Below, piece by piece: positions 33,415-40,555 of a stretch of DNA of 64,000 bases; position 1 is the stretch's first letter, and every line of letters starts with the position of its first letter. Position numbers and translations under genes: made by a program. The stretch is from assembly GCA_964643075.1 (NCBI GenBank), contig CAZXQO010000004.1, positions 62,001 through 126,000 on the forward strand, given 5' to 3'. The notes beneath the pieces were generated by a model. That model had not been told where the DNA came from and did no database searches. It saw only the letters and a list, made by a program, of their open reading frames with translations. Source of the DNA: Desulfocucumis sp964643075. Lineage in GTDB: Bacteria > Bacillota > Desulfotomaculia > Desulfotomaculales > Desulfocucumaceae.

Positions 33415-33585
33415 ATGCATCTTGATTTCAACAAAAACCTGGGTAACAGTGACAGGTTAATCAGGGTAGTGATCGGAGTAATTCTTGTGGCTCTGGCTGT
33501 AAGCCGGATGATCACAGGCTGGTGGGCAGTGGCGGCGGTGGTTATGGCTTTGTTTCAGTTTATGGAAGCAGCATTGGCTTACTGA
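33415..33585 (+). CDS. Small DUF2892 (YgaP-type) membrane protein
   Basis: 56 residues from ATG 33415, with CGAGGAG 7 nt upstream. The sequence begins MHLDFNKNLGNSDRLIRVVI and has two short hydrophobic segments (VVIGVILVALAVSRMI; WWAVAAVVMALFQFMEAAL), the size and N-x-G-xxDRxxR pattern of DUF2892 proteins. In YgaP this domain anchors a rhodanese; here it stands alone. Function unknown. Confidence 0.78.
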   Translation: MHLDFNKNLGNSDRLIRVVIGVILVALAVSRMITGWWAVAAVVMALFQFMEAALAY

Positions 33586-33709
33586 ATTGTTTATGATTTT
33601 ATGGGTTGGTCAACCCGGAAAACCAGGGCTACATAGCTATCCTTACCGGACATAAACATTCAGCAATTGAGCAATGAAAAACACCACCGGGACCGGTATG
33701 AAGACTGTG

Positions 33710-34075
33710 CTATAGCCACATACAAAGCCAGGCGGCGATAAAGCCCAGGATAAAGCTGCCCAGGACGTACATTAAGGCTATTGTGATTTTGCCGTTTTCT
33801 AATAGAACCATCGTTTCGTATTCCAGGGTGGAAAAAGTGGTAAAAGCCCCCAGAAAACCGATGCCCAGCCCCATACTTATATCCCTGCTAAGCATGGCGG
33901 ACAGCACGGGATGGAATGTAATCAGACCCAGTAATAAACTGCCGGTTATATTTATAATAATGGTTCCCAGTGGAAAATTTCTCTTCCAATATAAACCGAT
34001 AAACCTTCCCAGCAGATAGCGCGCCGACGCACCCAGAAACCCTCCGGCGGCCACCAGGATAATGCTATTCAACAT
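33710..34075 (-). CDS. crcB: Fluoride ion channel CrcB/FluC, second copy
   Basis: 121 residues from ATG 34075; the frame is open further up, but that would overlap the upstream crcB more. Four transmembrane helices, with VAAGGFLGASARYLLG and GFLGAFTTFSTLEYE, the CrcB signature that lines the fluoride pore. FluC channels are antiparallel dimers; in Firmicutes two adjacent paralogs usually form a heterodimer, which fits the 11-nt overlap with the upstream crcB. Fluoride export protects enolase and other enzymes. Confidence 0.93.
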   Translation of the reverse strand: MLNSIILVAAGGFLGASARYLLGRFIGLYWKRNFPLGTIIINITGSLLLGLITFHPVLSAMLSRDISMGLGIGFLGAFTTFSTLEYETMVLLENGKITIALMYVLGSFILGFIAAWLCMWL

Positions 34076-34481
34076 CAGATGCCTCTCCAGTGCGTATTCT
34101 CTTATCAACTGCTGTGGCAATGGCGTTTCCCAACTGTCTGCCGGAGAAAGCCAGGGCCAGTCCTGCTGTAAAACTAACTGTCACATAGGCAATGCTTAAG
34201 GCGGGATTAATGGTGGTCAGCCTGGCTACCTCCACGCTTACTGATGAAAAAGTGGTGAACGCGCCGGTAAACCCGGTTGACACGGACAGCACCAGCAGGG
34301 ATCTATGGTAGAAATGCCGTAAAGCCAGGGTTAGGAAAAAAGACAGGAAAAAGCTGCCCAATAAATTCACGGTTAACGTGCCCCAGGGAAAATGCCCGTA
34401 TGAATTTAAGGGCACATAGATAAAATACCTGGCCAGCGCGCCAAGTACCCCTCCCAGGCCGACACTGAAAACATTTCTCAT
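34065..34481 (-). CDS. crcB: Fluoride ion channel CrcB/FluC, first copy
   Basis: 138 residues from ATG 34481. SVGLGGVLGALARYFIYVPL, WGTLTVNLLGSFFLSFF and STGFTGAFTTFSSVSVEVA are characteristic of CrcB, and four transmembrane helices are predicted. It has a basic C-terminal tail (DKRIRTGEASDVE) not seen in the downstream copy. It starts 1 nt after the uspA stop and overlaps the second crcB by 11 nt. Confidence 0.94.
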   Translation of the reverse strand: MRNVFSVGLGGVLGALARYFIYVPLNSYGHFPWGTLTVNLLGSFFLSFFLTLALRHFYHRSLLVLSVSTGFTGAFTTFSSVSVEVARLTTINPALSIAYVTVSFTAGLALAFSGRQLGNAIATAVDKRIRTGEASDVE

Positions 34482-34482
34482 G

Positions 34483-34941
34483 TTATTCTCCCAATTTCTT
34501 GAACTTGTTGTGATCCTTTATTATGGTCACTGGACACTTGGCCGTATGTATTATTTTACTGCTTACGCTGCCCAGCAGGGTTCCCTTAATGTTGCCCAGC
34601 CCCCTGGAGCCCACCACGATGTGATCAATGCCGTTGTTTTTAGCGTATTTTACAATTTCTCCAGCCGGATCACCTTCTTTGATGACTGTTAAGATCGGGA
34701 TATTGATGCCGTTGAAATATTCCTGGATATCTGAAAACATTTCGGTTTGCATGGATTTTTCAGCATTTTCAAATTCTTCGGCGGATGCCCCCAAAAAACC
34801 GGCGTCTTCCTTGGTGAAGGTCAACACTGAGATAAGGGTGCATTGGCATCCGGGGACGATTTTGGCTACCCCGGCTGCGAATTTGGCCGCCCGTATGGAG
34901 TGTTCGGAACCGTCAAAGGCAACTAGAATATTGCTCAGCAT
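34483..34941 (-). CDS. Universal stress protein A family
   Basis: 152 residues from ATG 34941 with AAAAGGAGGGAA upstream. NILVAFDGSEHSIRAAKFAA begins the fold, and the ATP-binding motif GxxG(9x)G(S/T) is near the end (VVGSRGLGNIKGTLLGSVSS). First gene of the uspA-crcB-crcB operon behind a fluoride-riboswitch-like leader, so it is presumably made under fluoride stress. The link of UspA to fluoride is an inference from this arrangement. Confidence 0.9.
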   Translation of the reverse strand: MLSNILVAFDGSEHSIRAAKFAAGVAKIVPGCQCTLISVLTFTKEDAGFLGASAEEFENAEKSMQTEMFSDIQEYFNGINIPILTVIKEGDPAGEIVKYAKNNGIDHIVVGSRGLGNIKGTLLGSVSSKIIHTAKCPVTIIKDHNKFKKLGE

Positions 34942-35141
34942 AGTTATTCCCTCCTTTTGTGAGCTGATATTTCCCCGTATTTTATATACCGCCGTTTAAA
35001 TTGCCATATGCATATAGTCGCCGTAAAACAATAATACAAATCCGTGCCGGGCAAAAGTCACAGTGTCTTAAAAGGCCGGGTAGGGCCTGACTTAAGCAGC
35101 CGTCCGGAAAAATTAAAACGCTCCCGTCCGGGCCGCACAGT

Positions 35142-35192
35142 CCGATAGTAGCCATCAGTGTCATCGCATTAGGCGAGCTCCATCGTCCCCTG
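35142..35192 (-). promoter_or_regulatory. Fluoride (crcB) riboswitch-like leader of uspA-crcB-crcB
   Basis: Read on the minus strand: GGGGACGATGGAGCTCGCC, then TAATGCG and TGATGGCTACTATC. This follows the fluoride riboswitch order GGCGATGGAGTTCGCC-ATAAACGC-...-TAATGACTCCTAC. The closing stem GGACGA/TCGCC has a bulged A and the downstream pairing strand is GGCTAC instead of GGCTCC, so the aptamer is slightly degenerate. Downstream, AGGCC/GGCCT followed by TTTT (near 35065-35090) is a possible terminator. The 200-nt leader ends at the uspA ribosome site. Confidence 0.75.
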
Positions 35193-35203
35193 TTATTTTA
35201 AAA

Positions 35204-35232
35204 AAAATAGCAAACAGCCCGTTAAAAGTCAA
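35204..35232 (-). promoter_or_regulatory. Promoter of the uspA-crcB-crcB operon
   Basis: Minus strand TTGACT (35232-35227), 17-nt spacer, TATTTT (35209-35204), placing the transcription start just before the riboswitch. Confidence 0.5.
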
Positions 35233-35244
35233 TAAAAATTTGGT

Positions 35245-35274
35245 TTAACAACATTTTGCATGATAAAATATAAT
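35245..35274 (+). promoter_or_regulatory. Promoter of the plus-strand riboswitch transcript
   Basis: TTAACA (35245-35250), 18-nt spacer, consensus TATAAT (35269-35274), with the start of transcription predicted close to 35281, just before the aptamer. Confidence 0.6.
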
Positions 35275-35289
35275 AAATTAATGGAAAAA

Positions 35290-35335
35290 TAGCGATGGGG
35301 CTCGCTGTAAAAGCCTACGAGCAAAAAGCTCCTAC
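35290..35335 (+). promoter_or_regulatory. Second fluoride-riboswitch-like element (plus strand)
   Basis: AGCGATGGGGCTCGCT forms the P1-type element (AGCGA/TCGCT around TGGGGC), followed by TGTAAAAGCC and GCTCCTAC. The architecture copies the known fluoride riboswitch: aptamer, then a GCTCCTAC strand that pairs with GGGGC in the aptamer or, alternatively, in the terminator. The usual TGATG before GCTCC is replaced by AAAAA, so ligand binding may be altered. It points at a decayed dynamin-like gene and then cfa. Confidence 0.7.
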
Positions 35336-35356
35336 TTTCAAAGCAGGAGCTTTTTT
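35323..35356 (+). terminator. Intrinsic terminator of the second fluoride-riboswitch-like element
   Basis: AAAAAGCTCCT pairs with AGGAGCTTTTT across a 12-nt loop and overlaps the aptamer strand GCTCCTAC, the classic switch layout. Confidence 0.85.
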
Positions 35357-35454
35357 ACATTCTTTATTATACATGATAATTTAATTTACATAGTGGGGTG
35401 GTAAGATGTGGTACATAGTTACGCCTTCAGGCTATCAAAAAATATTCGGAAAAA

Positions 35455-35698
35455 ATATTCTTCGTTCTGAATAAGATTGATTACCTGGAGGAAAAAGATC
35501 GGCGCAAGGCTATAGATTTTATAGTAAAAACTTTACAGGGAAAAGTCGGTCCGGGTAAGATACGGCTATATTGAAATGGTTGAGCTAGGCGCCAAATTAT
35601 TTGAGAAGGAATTAAACGACAAATTTAATGCTGTGGTTTCAAATACCCGGACTGTTCTGGAGAGGGCGGTGAGCAAAAGACAAAAGGGTGAGCGCTAA
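35455..35698 (+). pseudogene. Remnant of a dynamin-like GTPase
   Basis: Two pieces in different frames. From 35455: IFFVLNKIDYLEEKDRRKAI, with the NKxD guanine-specificity motif and the downstream segment of bacterial dynamins. From about 35560 to the stop at 35698: IEMVELGAKLFEKELNDKF, then NTRTVLERAVSKR, like the C-terminal helix of the same family. The G1-G3 motifs and most of the stalk are missing, and a frame change plus a stop separate the pieces. A short frame from ATG 35406 (22 codons) precedes it. Non-functional. Confidence 0.6.
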
Positions 35699-35797
35699 GG
35701 CAGTTGCAGCAGCAGATATTAACTGCCAGGGCAGGGCTGGAGGATATACGGTGGCAATTTAATTGAATTTAAAATTCCATATTATAGGGGGTGCCAT

Positions 35798-36991
35798 ATG
35801 ATAAAGAGCATATATCACTCGTTCTTTAATAAGTTCCGGGATGCCAATTTCGAGGTGTGCTACTGGGACGGGGACACTATAGCTTACGGCCAGGGAGAGC
35901 CCGTAGCTAAAATTGTCTTCAGAAAACCCCTGGCCGTCAACTTTGAAACGGACAATATCGTACTGGCCTTTGGGGAGGCTTATATTGATGGCGTTATCAA
36001 TTTTGAGGGCAATATGGAGGAAATTATCAATATAGTCGAGAAAAACAAGGAGAACATTACCGGCGGCATAACCGGCAAAATTGTTTCCCTTATCGGCAGC
36101 ATGACCGGCAACTCCAAAGCCAGGCAAAAGCAAAATGTTCAGCACCATTACGACCTGGGCAATGATTTCTTTTCCCTCTGGCTGGATGAAACTATGAGTT
36201 ATTCCTGTGCCTATTTTAATAGACCCGGCGACACATTACACCAGGCCCAGTTGCAGAAAATTGACCATACTCTGAAGAAGTTACAGCTAAAGCCCGGGGA
36301 AAGGCTGCTGGATATAGGCTGCGGCTGGGGCTGGCTGATGATCAAAGCGGCCAGGGATTATGGGGTGCGGGCACTGGGCATAACCCTGAGCGAGGAACAG
36401 TACAGCGCCGTCAGGGAGAGGGTGAAAGACCTGGGCTTGTCCCGTCTAGTTGACGTCAGACTTGCCAATTATCTTGACCTGGCCGGGGAGGATTATATTT
36501 TTGAAAAGATAGTCAGTGTAGGTATGTTCGAGCATGCGGGCAAGGAAAATCTGGCTAAATACATGGAAGCGGTAGACAAACTGCTGCTGCCCGGCGGGCT
36601 GTCCCTGCTTCATTCCATCATGGGCGCCGATGAACATCCCGTCAACCCCTGGATCGATAAATACATATTCCCCGGAGGCTACATACCGTCATTGAGGGAA
36701 ACTATCTGGCTATTGCCCGGGCATAACTTTCATCTGCTGCATGCGGAGAGCTTGCGCCTGCATTACGCCATGACGCTGGACCGCTGGTATGAAAATTTTC
36801 AAAAGCACATACCGATGGTCAAGGAAAAATTCGGAGAGCGCTTCGTACGTATGTGGGGGCTTTATTTGATTAGCTGTGCCGCTTCTTTTAGGGTATCCGG
36901 GCTTAATGTCTACCAGTTGTTGTTTTCCAAGGGATTAAATAATAAACTACCCCTTACTATGGAACATATTTATCTCGCTAACAGCCTGTAA
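35798..36991 (+). CDS. cfa: Cyclopropane-fatty-acyl-phospholipid synthase
   Basis: 397 residues. It transfers a methylene group from SAM to unsaturated acyl chains of membrane lipids. The N-terminal lipid-binding domain (about 1-95) precedes QHHYDLGNDFFSLWLDETMS, the Cfa signature (about 114-134), and the SAM-binding loop LLDIGCGWGWLMIKAARDYG (about 170). VGMFEHAGKENLAKYMEAVD and YIFPGGYIPSLRE follow, as in CFA/MMA synthases. GGGGGTG lies 7 nt before the ATG. Its last codons and stop lie inside the left end of the 183-bp repeat. Confidence 0.94.
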   Translation: MIKSIYHSFFNKFRDANFEVCYWDGDTIAYGQGEPVAKIVFRKPLAVNFETDNIVLAFGEAYIDGVINFEGNMEEIINIVEKNKENITGGITGKIVSLIGSMTGNSKARQKQNVQHHYDLGNDFFSLWLDETMSYSCAYFNRPGDTLHQAQLQKIDHTLKKLQLKPGERLLDIGCGWGWLMIKAARDYGVRALGITLSEEQYSAVRERVKDLGLSRLVDVRLANYLDLAGEDYIFEKIVSVGMFEHAGKENLAKYMEAVDKLLLPGGLSLLHSIMGADEHPVNPWIDKYIFPGGYIPSLRETIWLLPGHNFHLLHAESLRLHYAMTLDRWYENFQKHIPMVKEKFGERFVRMWGLYLISCAASFRVSGLNVYQLLFSKGLNNKLPLTMEHIYLANSL

Positions 36992-37160
36992 GACCCCGCC
37001 TCGAAGGTTGGGGATAAACAGGCTGTGCAGCTCGTTTAATTGGGGACATTCCTCCGACTCCAAAGTCAGGTTCTAAATGGAGGTGTGTCCCATGCCTTTA
37101 TGTTTGCTCTAAGGGCTCGGAAGGGGAATAACCCCTTCCGAGCCCAGGACTCACTTATAT
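36978..37160 (+). repeat. Dispersed multi-hairpin repeat, copy A (183 bp)
   Basis: Starts CTAACAGCCTGTAAGACCCC and ends ACTCACTTATAT. It contains three folded blocks: ACAGCCTGT/ACAGGCTGT; the palindrome GGGGACATTCCTC/GAGGTGTGTCCC; and GGCTCGGAAGGGG-AATAA-CCCCTTCCGAGCC. Copy B at 39717-39889 matches it over its whole length. It begins inside the 3' end of cfa, whose last codons AAC AGC CTG TAA belong to the repeat. Confidence 0.85.
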
Positions 37161-37251
37161 CAATAGTTTCTACGGTTGGTCGGATCGGCAGATGATTCTG
37201 CGGTGAAATCATATAAACAAATCATTAATTGACAACCAAGGAGGGATAATA

Positions 37252-37722
37252 ATGATCAGCGTAACTATACCCGGGCACGGTGAACTAAATTTGCAGCATA
37301 TATTGCTGGACTACAACGGTACCATGGCCTGCGACGGGGTTTTAATCAAGGAGGTTGAGGAGAAATTAAATATCATCGCCGGCGATTTAAAGGTGCATAT
37401 ACTGACAGCGGACACCTTCGGCAAGGCGGCGGCTCAGTGCAATGGCATCCATGGAGAACTGACCATATTGTCAAACCCCATCGGTGGCAGTGAAAAAGAG
37501 AATTTCGTGGAGAAACTGGGGGCTGCTGGCGTGGTGGCGGTGGGCAACGGCGCCAATGATGCTCTTATGATGGCCCGGGCGGCCCTGGGGATAGCGGTAA
37601 TCGGCCCTGAAGGGGCCTCGGGCATAACCATAAAAAGCGCCGACATTATAGTGAGCAGAATTTGCGACGCACTGGACCTCCTGCTCAATCCGCAACGGCT
37701 GATAGCTACCCTGAGGTATTAA
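37252..37722 (+). CDS. HAD-superfamily protein (soluble P-type ATPase-like)
   Basis: 156 residues with GGAGGG 8 nt upstream. The nucleophile loop is LLDYNGTMACDG (Asp20; the usual DxDGT is DYNGT), motif II Thr is in HILTADTFGK and motif III is VVAVGNGANDALMMARAALG, with IIVSRICDALDLLLNP at the end. This resembles the stand-alone phosphatase domain of P-type ATPases, a small group of unknown substrate often annotated soluble P-type ATPase. The Asn in place of the second Asp suggests weak or no phosphatase acid/base function. Confidence 0.78.
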   Translation: MISVTIPGHGELNLQHILLDYNGTMACDGVLIKEVEEKLNIIAGDLKVHILTADTFGKAAAQCNGIHGELTILSNPIGGSEKENFVEKLGAAGVVAVGNGANDALMMARAALGIAVIGPEGASGITIKSADIIVSRICDALDLLLNPQRLIATLRY

Positions 37723-37860
37723 GCAAACCCCATAGTTGTCCTGGTGTCAGCATTGCCAGTGGCCAGGGACGCTGGAGATGTCAATCTAAAAATATGCGAG
37801 CAAATGCTGGATGAGTTACTTAGGAAGTATATGAGGTTGAAGAATTTTTGGAATGACTGG
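37723..37860. other. Intergenic stretch with a possible short coding remnant
   Basis: A frame from GTG 37744 runs 42 codons into the following terminator (KICEQMLDELLRKYMRLKN). No ribosome site; it may be a relic of a gene tail. No other feature. Confidence 0.35.
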
Positions 37861-37905
37861 TTAACAAATTAAACCCGCCTGGGTCAGGCGGGTTTAATTT
37901 GTTAA
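37861..37905 (+). terminator. Strong symmetric terminator
   Basis: TTAACAAATTAAACCCGCCTG pairs perfectly with its reverse complement across a 3-nt loop; the stem ends in TTTAATTTGTT. Symmetric, so bidirectional. Confidence 0.85.
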
Positions 37906-38064
37906 TAAATGAATTGATCCCAATGAATTGATCCTATGGAAGTATTTTAATGACTCAATTCGTCAAGGATCAGGCTTGCGTAATCGCGCTAACGTTATGT
38001 GGTACTTGTAATATTTCAAAATAATTGGTAAAATTAGTTAGCGAAAATCCTTGGAGGGATTTGT

Positions 38065-38355
38065 ATGCTAAACATTGAAACAATAAAAACCAAGGCCGTT
38101 CCAATATTGAAAAATTACGGCGTGAACCAGGCGTATATTTTCGGTTCCTTTGCCCGTGGTGAACAGAACCAGGATAGCGATATTGATTTTCTTGTTGAAT
38201 ATGACCCTGAGGCTAATGTTTCATTGTTCGACCTGGTTGAATTAAAGTATAATCTTGAAGATGCCTTTCGGCGAAAAGTAGATGTTGTAACCGAGGGTGC
38301 ACTTTCAAAATATATTAGACCATATGTTTTGAAAGATAGGAAGGTGATAATGTGA
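38065..38355 (+). CDS. mntA: MNT-type nucleotidyltransferase (HEPN partner antitoxin)
   Basis: 96 residues with TTGGAGGG before the ATG. The minimal nucleotidyltransferase motif is AYIFGSFARGEQNQDSDIDF (GSxxRGE and SDID, catalytic Asp pair), then VDVVTEGALSKYIRPYVLKD. In MNT/HEPN toxin-antitoxin pairs this enzyme AMPylates and silences a HEPN RNase encoded directly downstream. Here the downstream frame starts as expected (GTG 38352, overlapping the stop) but ends after 10 codons. Confidence 0.88.
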   Translation: MLNIETIKTKAVPILKNYGVNQAYIFGSFARGEQNQDSDIDFLVEYDPEANVSLFDLVELKYNLEDAFRRKVDVVTEGALSKYIRPYVLKDRKVIM

Positions 38356-38384
38356 AAGATAATTTGACCTATGCGTTGCGCTGA
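38352..38384 (+). pseudogene. Truncated start of a HEPN-domain toxin gene
   Basis: GTG 38352 overlaps the MNT stop (ATGTGA), with GGAAGGTGA upstream, the usual coupling of these pairs. Translation is VKDNLTYALR then TGA. HEPN (DUF86) proteins begin with a similar MKDxxxYLxxI segment and are about 110-140 residues, so only the first ten remain. The sequence then runs to the MFS gene without a HEPN R-x4-6-H motif. Confidence 0.6.
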
Positions 38385-38448
38385 TGGCTTCTGCCGGGCT
38401 GTGTGGCCCCGGCGGGAGCCTTTAATTTTTTATAAGGTGGCAAGAGTT

Positions 38449-39612
38449 ATGTTTAATATTATTCTCCTGGGACTGACAAGCCTGCTGACAGATATCAGTT
38501 CGGAAATGGTCTACCCGCTAATCCCGCTTTTCCTGGTCAACACCCTGGGCGCTACTCCGGCCATCGTAGGAGTCATAGAAGGGTTTGCGGAAAGTCTGGC
38601 CAGCCTGCTGAAAGTTTTCTCCGGCTATGCGTCGGACAGGTTTAACCGCAGAAAACACCTGGCTATTTTCGGCTATGGCTTTTCCGCGCTGGCGAAAATA
38701 TTGATTATATTTGCCTCCTCCTGGACCTGGGTGTTGTGGGGCAGGGTGGGCGACAGATTTGGCAAAGGAATTCGCACTGCCCCCAGGGACGCCATAATTG
38801 CAGTTTCCTGCGATCCCGACAAGAAAGGCAAATCCTTCGGACTGCACCGGGCCATGGATACCCTGGGAGCAGTAATTGGTATAGTGCTGGCCTACTACTT
38901 TTTTGTTCATTATAAAGGGGCCTTCCGCCCGGTGTTTATGTGGTCCCTGTTGCCTGCGGCGCTGGGTGTGCTGGTACTATTTTTAATCAGGGAAAACAGA
39001 CAGGTAAATTGTGCTGCCGGACCTCCGGATCTGCGCTGGTCGGCCCTGGATGCCAGATTCAAGAAATTTCTTTTAATTGTTTTCGTTTTTGCCCTGGGTA
39101 ACTCATCAAATTTGTTCCTCTTGCTCCGGGCCAGGGATTTCGGTTTTTCGGAGGAAAAAGTAATACTGCTCTACCTGGTTTTTAATATTGTCTATGCACT
39201 TTTTTCCTACCCCGCCGGGGTGGTTTCCGACAGGGTGGGCAGAAGGACCCTGCTGGTTTCGGGCTATCTTATGTATGGATTGGTATATTTGGGCTTTGCC
39301 TTCAATGCGGAGGCAAAATATTTATGGCTTTTGTTTGGTTTTTACGGGCTGTACAGTGGTTTTACCGAGGGTATTGAAAAAGCGCTGATTGCAGATATTG
39401 CCCCGGCCAACCAGAAAGCAACGATGATGGGCCTGCATGCCACCCTGGTGGGTATCGGACTATTACCGGCATCGCTGTTTGGCGGGCTTCTTTGGAAATA
39501 TTTTGGTCCTCAGTATACTTTTCTTTTCGGCGGAGTTATGGGACTGGCGGCGTCAGTAGCCATGGCCGTTGTCCTCGGCGAAATGAAAGGCTGTGTAGAT
39601 AGAACACAGTAG
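38449..39612 (+). CDS. MFS transporter
   Basis: 387 residues from ATG 38449 (AAGGTGG 8 nt upstream; the frame is open above it, but that part overlaps the broken HEPN). Twelve hydrophobic segments. LLGLTSLLTDISSEMVYPLI, FSGYASDRFNRRKHLAIFGY and GKGIRTAPRDAIIAVS are typical of a MFS family common near metal or fluoroquinolone-like resistance genes. The RTAPRDAI motif of this group is strong. Substrate unknown. Confidence 0.88.
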   Translation: MFNIILLGLTSLLTDISSEMVYPLIPLFLVNTLGATPAIVGVIEGFAESLASLLKVFSGYASDRFNRRKHLAIFGYGFSALAKILIIFASSWTWVLWGRVGDRFGKGIRTAPRDAIIAVSCDPDKKGKSFGLHRAMDTLGAVIGIVLAYYFFVHYKGAFRPVFMWSLLPAALGVLVLFLIRENRQVNCAAGPPDLRWSALDARFKKFLLIVFVFALGNSSNLFLLLRARDFGFSEEKVILLYLVFNIVYALFSYPAGVVSDRVGRRTLLVSGYLMYGLVYLGFAFNAEAKYLWLLFGFYGLYSGFTEGIEKALIADIAPANQKATMMGLHATLVGIGLLPASLFGGLLWKYFGPQYTFLFGGVMGLAASVAMAVVLGEMKGCVDRTQ

Positions 39613-39678
39613 AAGTGGTCGCGGATATAAAAATTTGCAGCAGATAAGTGGTGATAATATTGATATAAATTCCCCCTT

Positions 39679-39713
39679 GAACGGACCGGCTAATATTGCC
39701 GGTTCATTTTTTT
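39679..39713 (+). terminator. Terminator after the MFS gene
   Basis: GAACGGACCGGC with GCCGGTTC across TAATATT, then ATTTTTTTA. Confidence 0.8.
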
Positions 39714-39716
39714 ATT

Positions 39717-39889
39717 CTAACAGCCTGTAAGACCCCGCCCTTGAAGATCGGAGATCAACAGGCTGTATAGTTCGTTTAGTTGGGGACATTCCTCTGACCC
39801 CCAAAGAGAGGTGTGTCCCGATACCTTTATGTTCGCTCTAAGGATCCGTTAGGGGAATAACCCCTCCCGAATCCAAGGCTCACTTATAT
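39717..39889 (+). repeat. Dispersed multi-hairpin repeat, copy B (173 bp)
   Basis: Starts CTAACAGCCTGTAAGACCCC and ends GCTCACTTATAT, matching copy A end to end. An internal ~15-nt deletion shortens the central palindrome. In the last hairpin, arms are GGATCCGTTAGGGG and CCCCTCCCGAATCC, differing from copy A (GGCTCGGAAGGGG/CCCCTTCCGAGCC) on both sides while several pairs are kept. Confidence 0.85.
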
Positions 39890-39898
39890 TTGTCTGGC

Positions 39899-40126
39899 AT
39901 GTCGTATTTGTTACAATTCGCATTAACTTTTACGGAAAATAATATCTCTTCTGAAAAATTGATTATTATATGGACATTGCAAAAAAAACTTGATGCAGGA
40001 GCGGACCTTGAATTACAAGAACTTTATAGCTGGCCTGTACATGGCGACCATTTATTAATCACCACATGTCTCAAATATGGTCAAGTGGAACAAAAGGAAT
40101 TGCTCAAAAAACGAGCAACATTGTGA
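39899..40126 (+). CDS. Hypothetical small protein
   Basis: 75 residues from ATG 39899 (TTG 39890 possible). Sequence SYLLQFALTFTENNISSEKL, KLDAGADLELQELYSWPVHG, lower GC than neighbours. There is no clear ribosome site and the start lies right at the end of the repeat, so it could be a partial or spurious frame. No family recognised. Confidence 0.3.
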   Translation: MSYLLQFALTFTENNISSEKLIIIWTLQKKLDAGADLELQELYSWPVHGDHLLITTCLKYGQVEQKELLKKRATL

Positions 40127-40287
40127 TTTTTTTAATTTGATTTCGCTGGCATCATAAATGCATTATTTTACATGCAATAAAATATAGAGGGAGGGCATCA
40201 GGCAATACAAAAATTGAAAAAGACAGAAACCTGACGCCGGGCTTATACATTAAGAGTCCGGTGACAAACAGGGAAAATGGGGGGATT

Positions 40288-40551
40288 ATGATGCAGAATA
40301 AAACAGAAACAAGGAAGGCGGGCATAGTCAAAGCTTTTATGTATTTGGCTGCCGCGGCGGTGGTTTATACGCTGGTATTCACCAACCAACAGAAACTCCT
40401 TGTTGTGCTTTCCAGGAAAGACTATGTTGCACCGATTTTTACCATGAGTTTTACCGTGTTTATAGCTATGCTGTATGGTACGGCAACGTCAAAGTTCCTG
40501 AAGCATACTTTAGAGTATGCACTGAAATCTCAATGTAAGAGGGGAGAGTGA
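40288..40551 (+). CDS. Small two-helix membrane protein paired with a TSUP transporter
   Basis: 87 residues from ATG 40288 (a second ATG follows); GGGGGGATT precedes it. Two transmembrane helices: IVKAFMYLAAAAVVYTLVFT and APIFTMSFTVFIAMLYGTAT, with a basic tail. It ends 4 nt before the TauE/SafE gene. The close spacing suggests a transport partner, which is an inference. Confidence 0.65.
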   Translation: MMQNKTETRKAGIVKAFMYLAAAAVVYTLVFTNQQKLLVVLSRKDYVAPIFTMSFTVFIAMLYGTATSKFLKHTLEYALKSQCKRGE

Positions 40552-40555
40552 TAAA

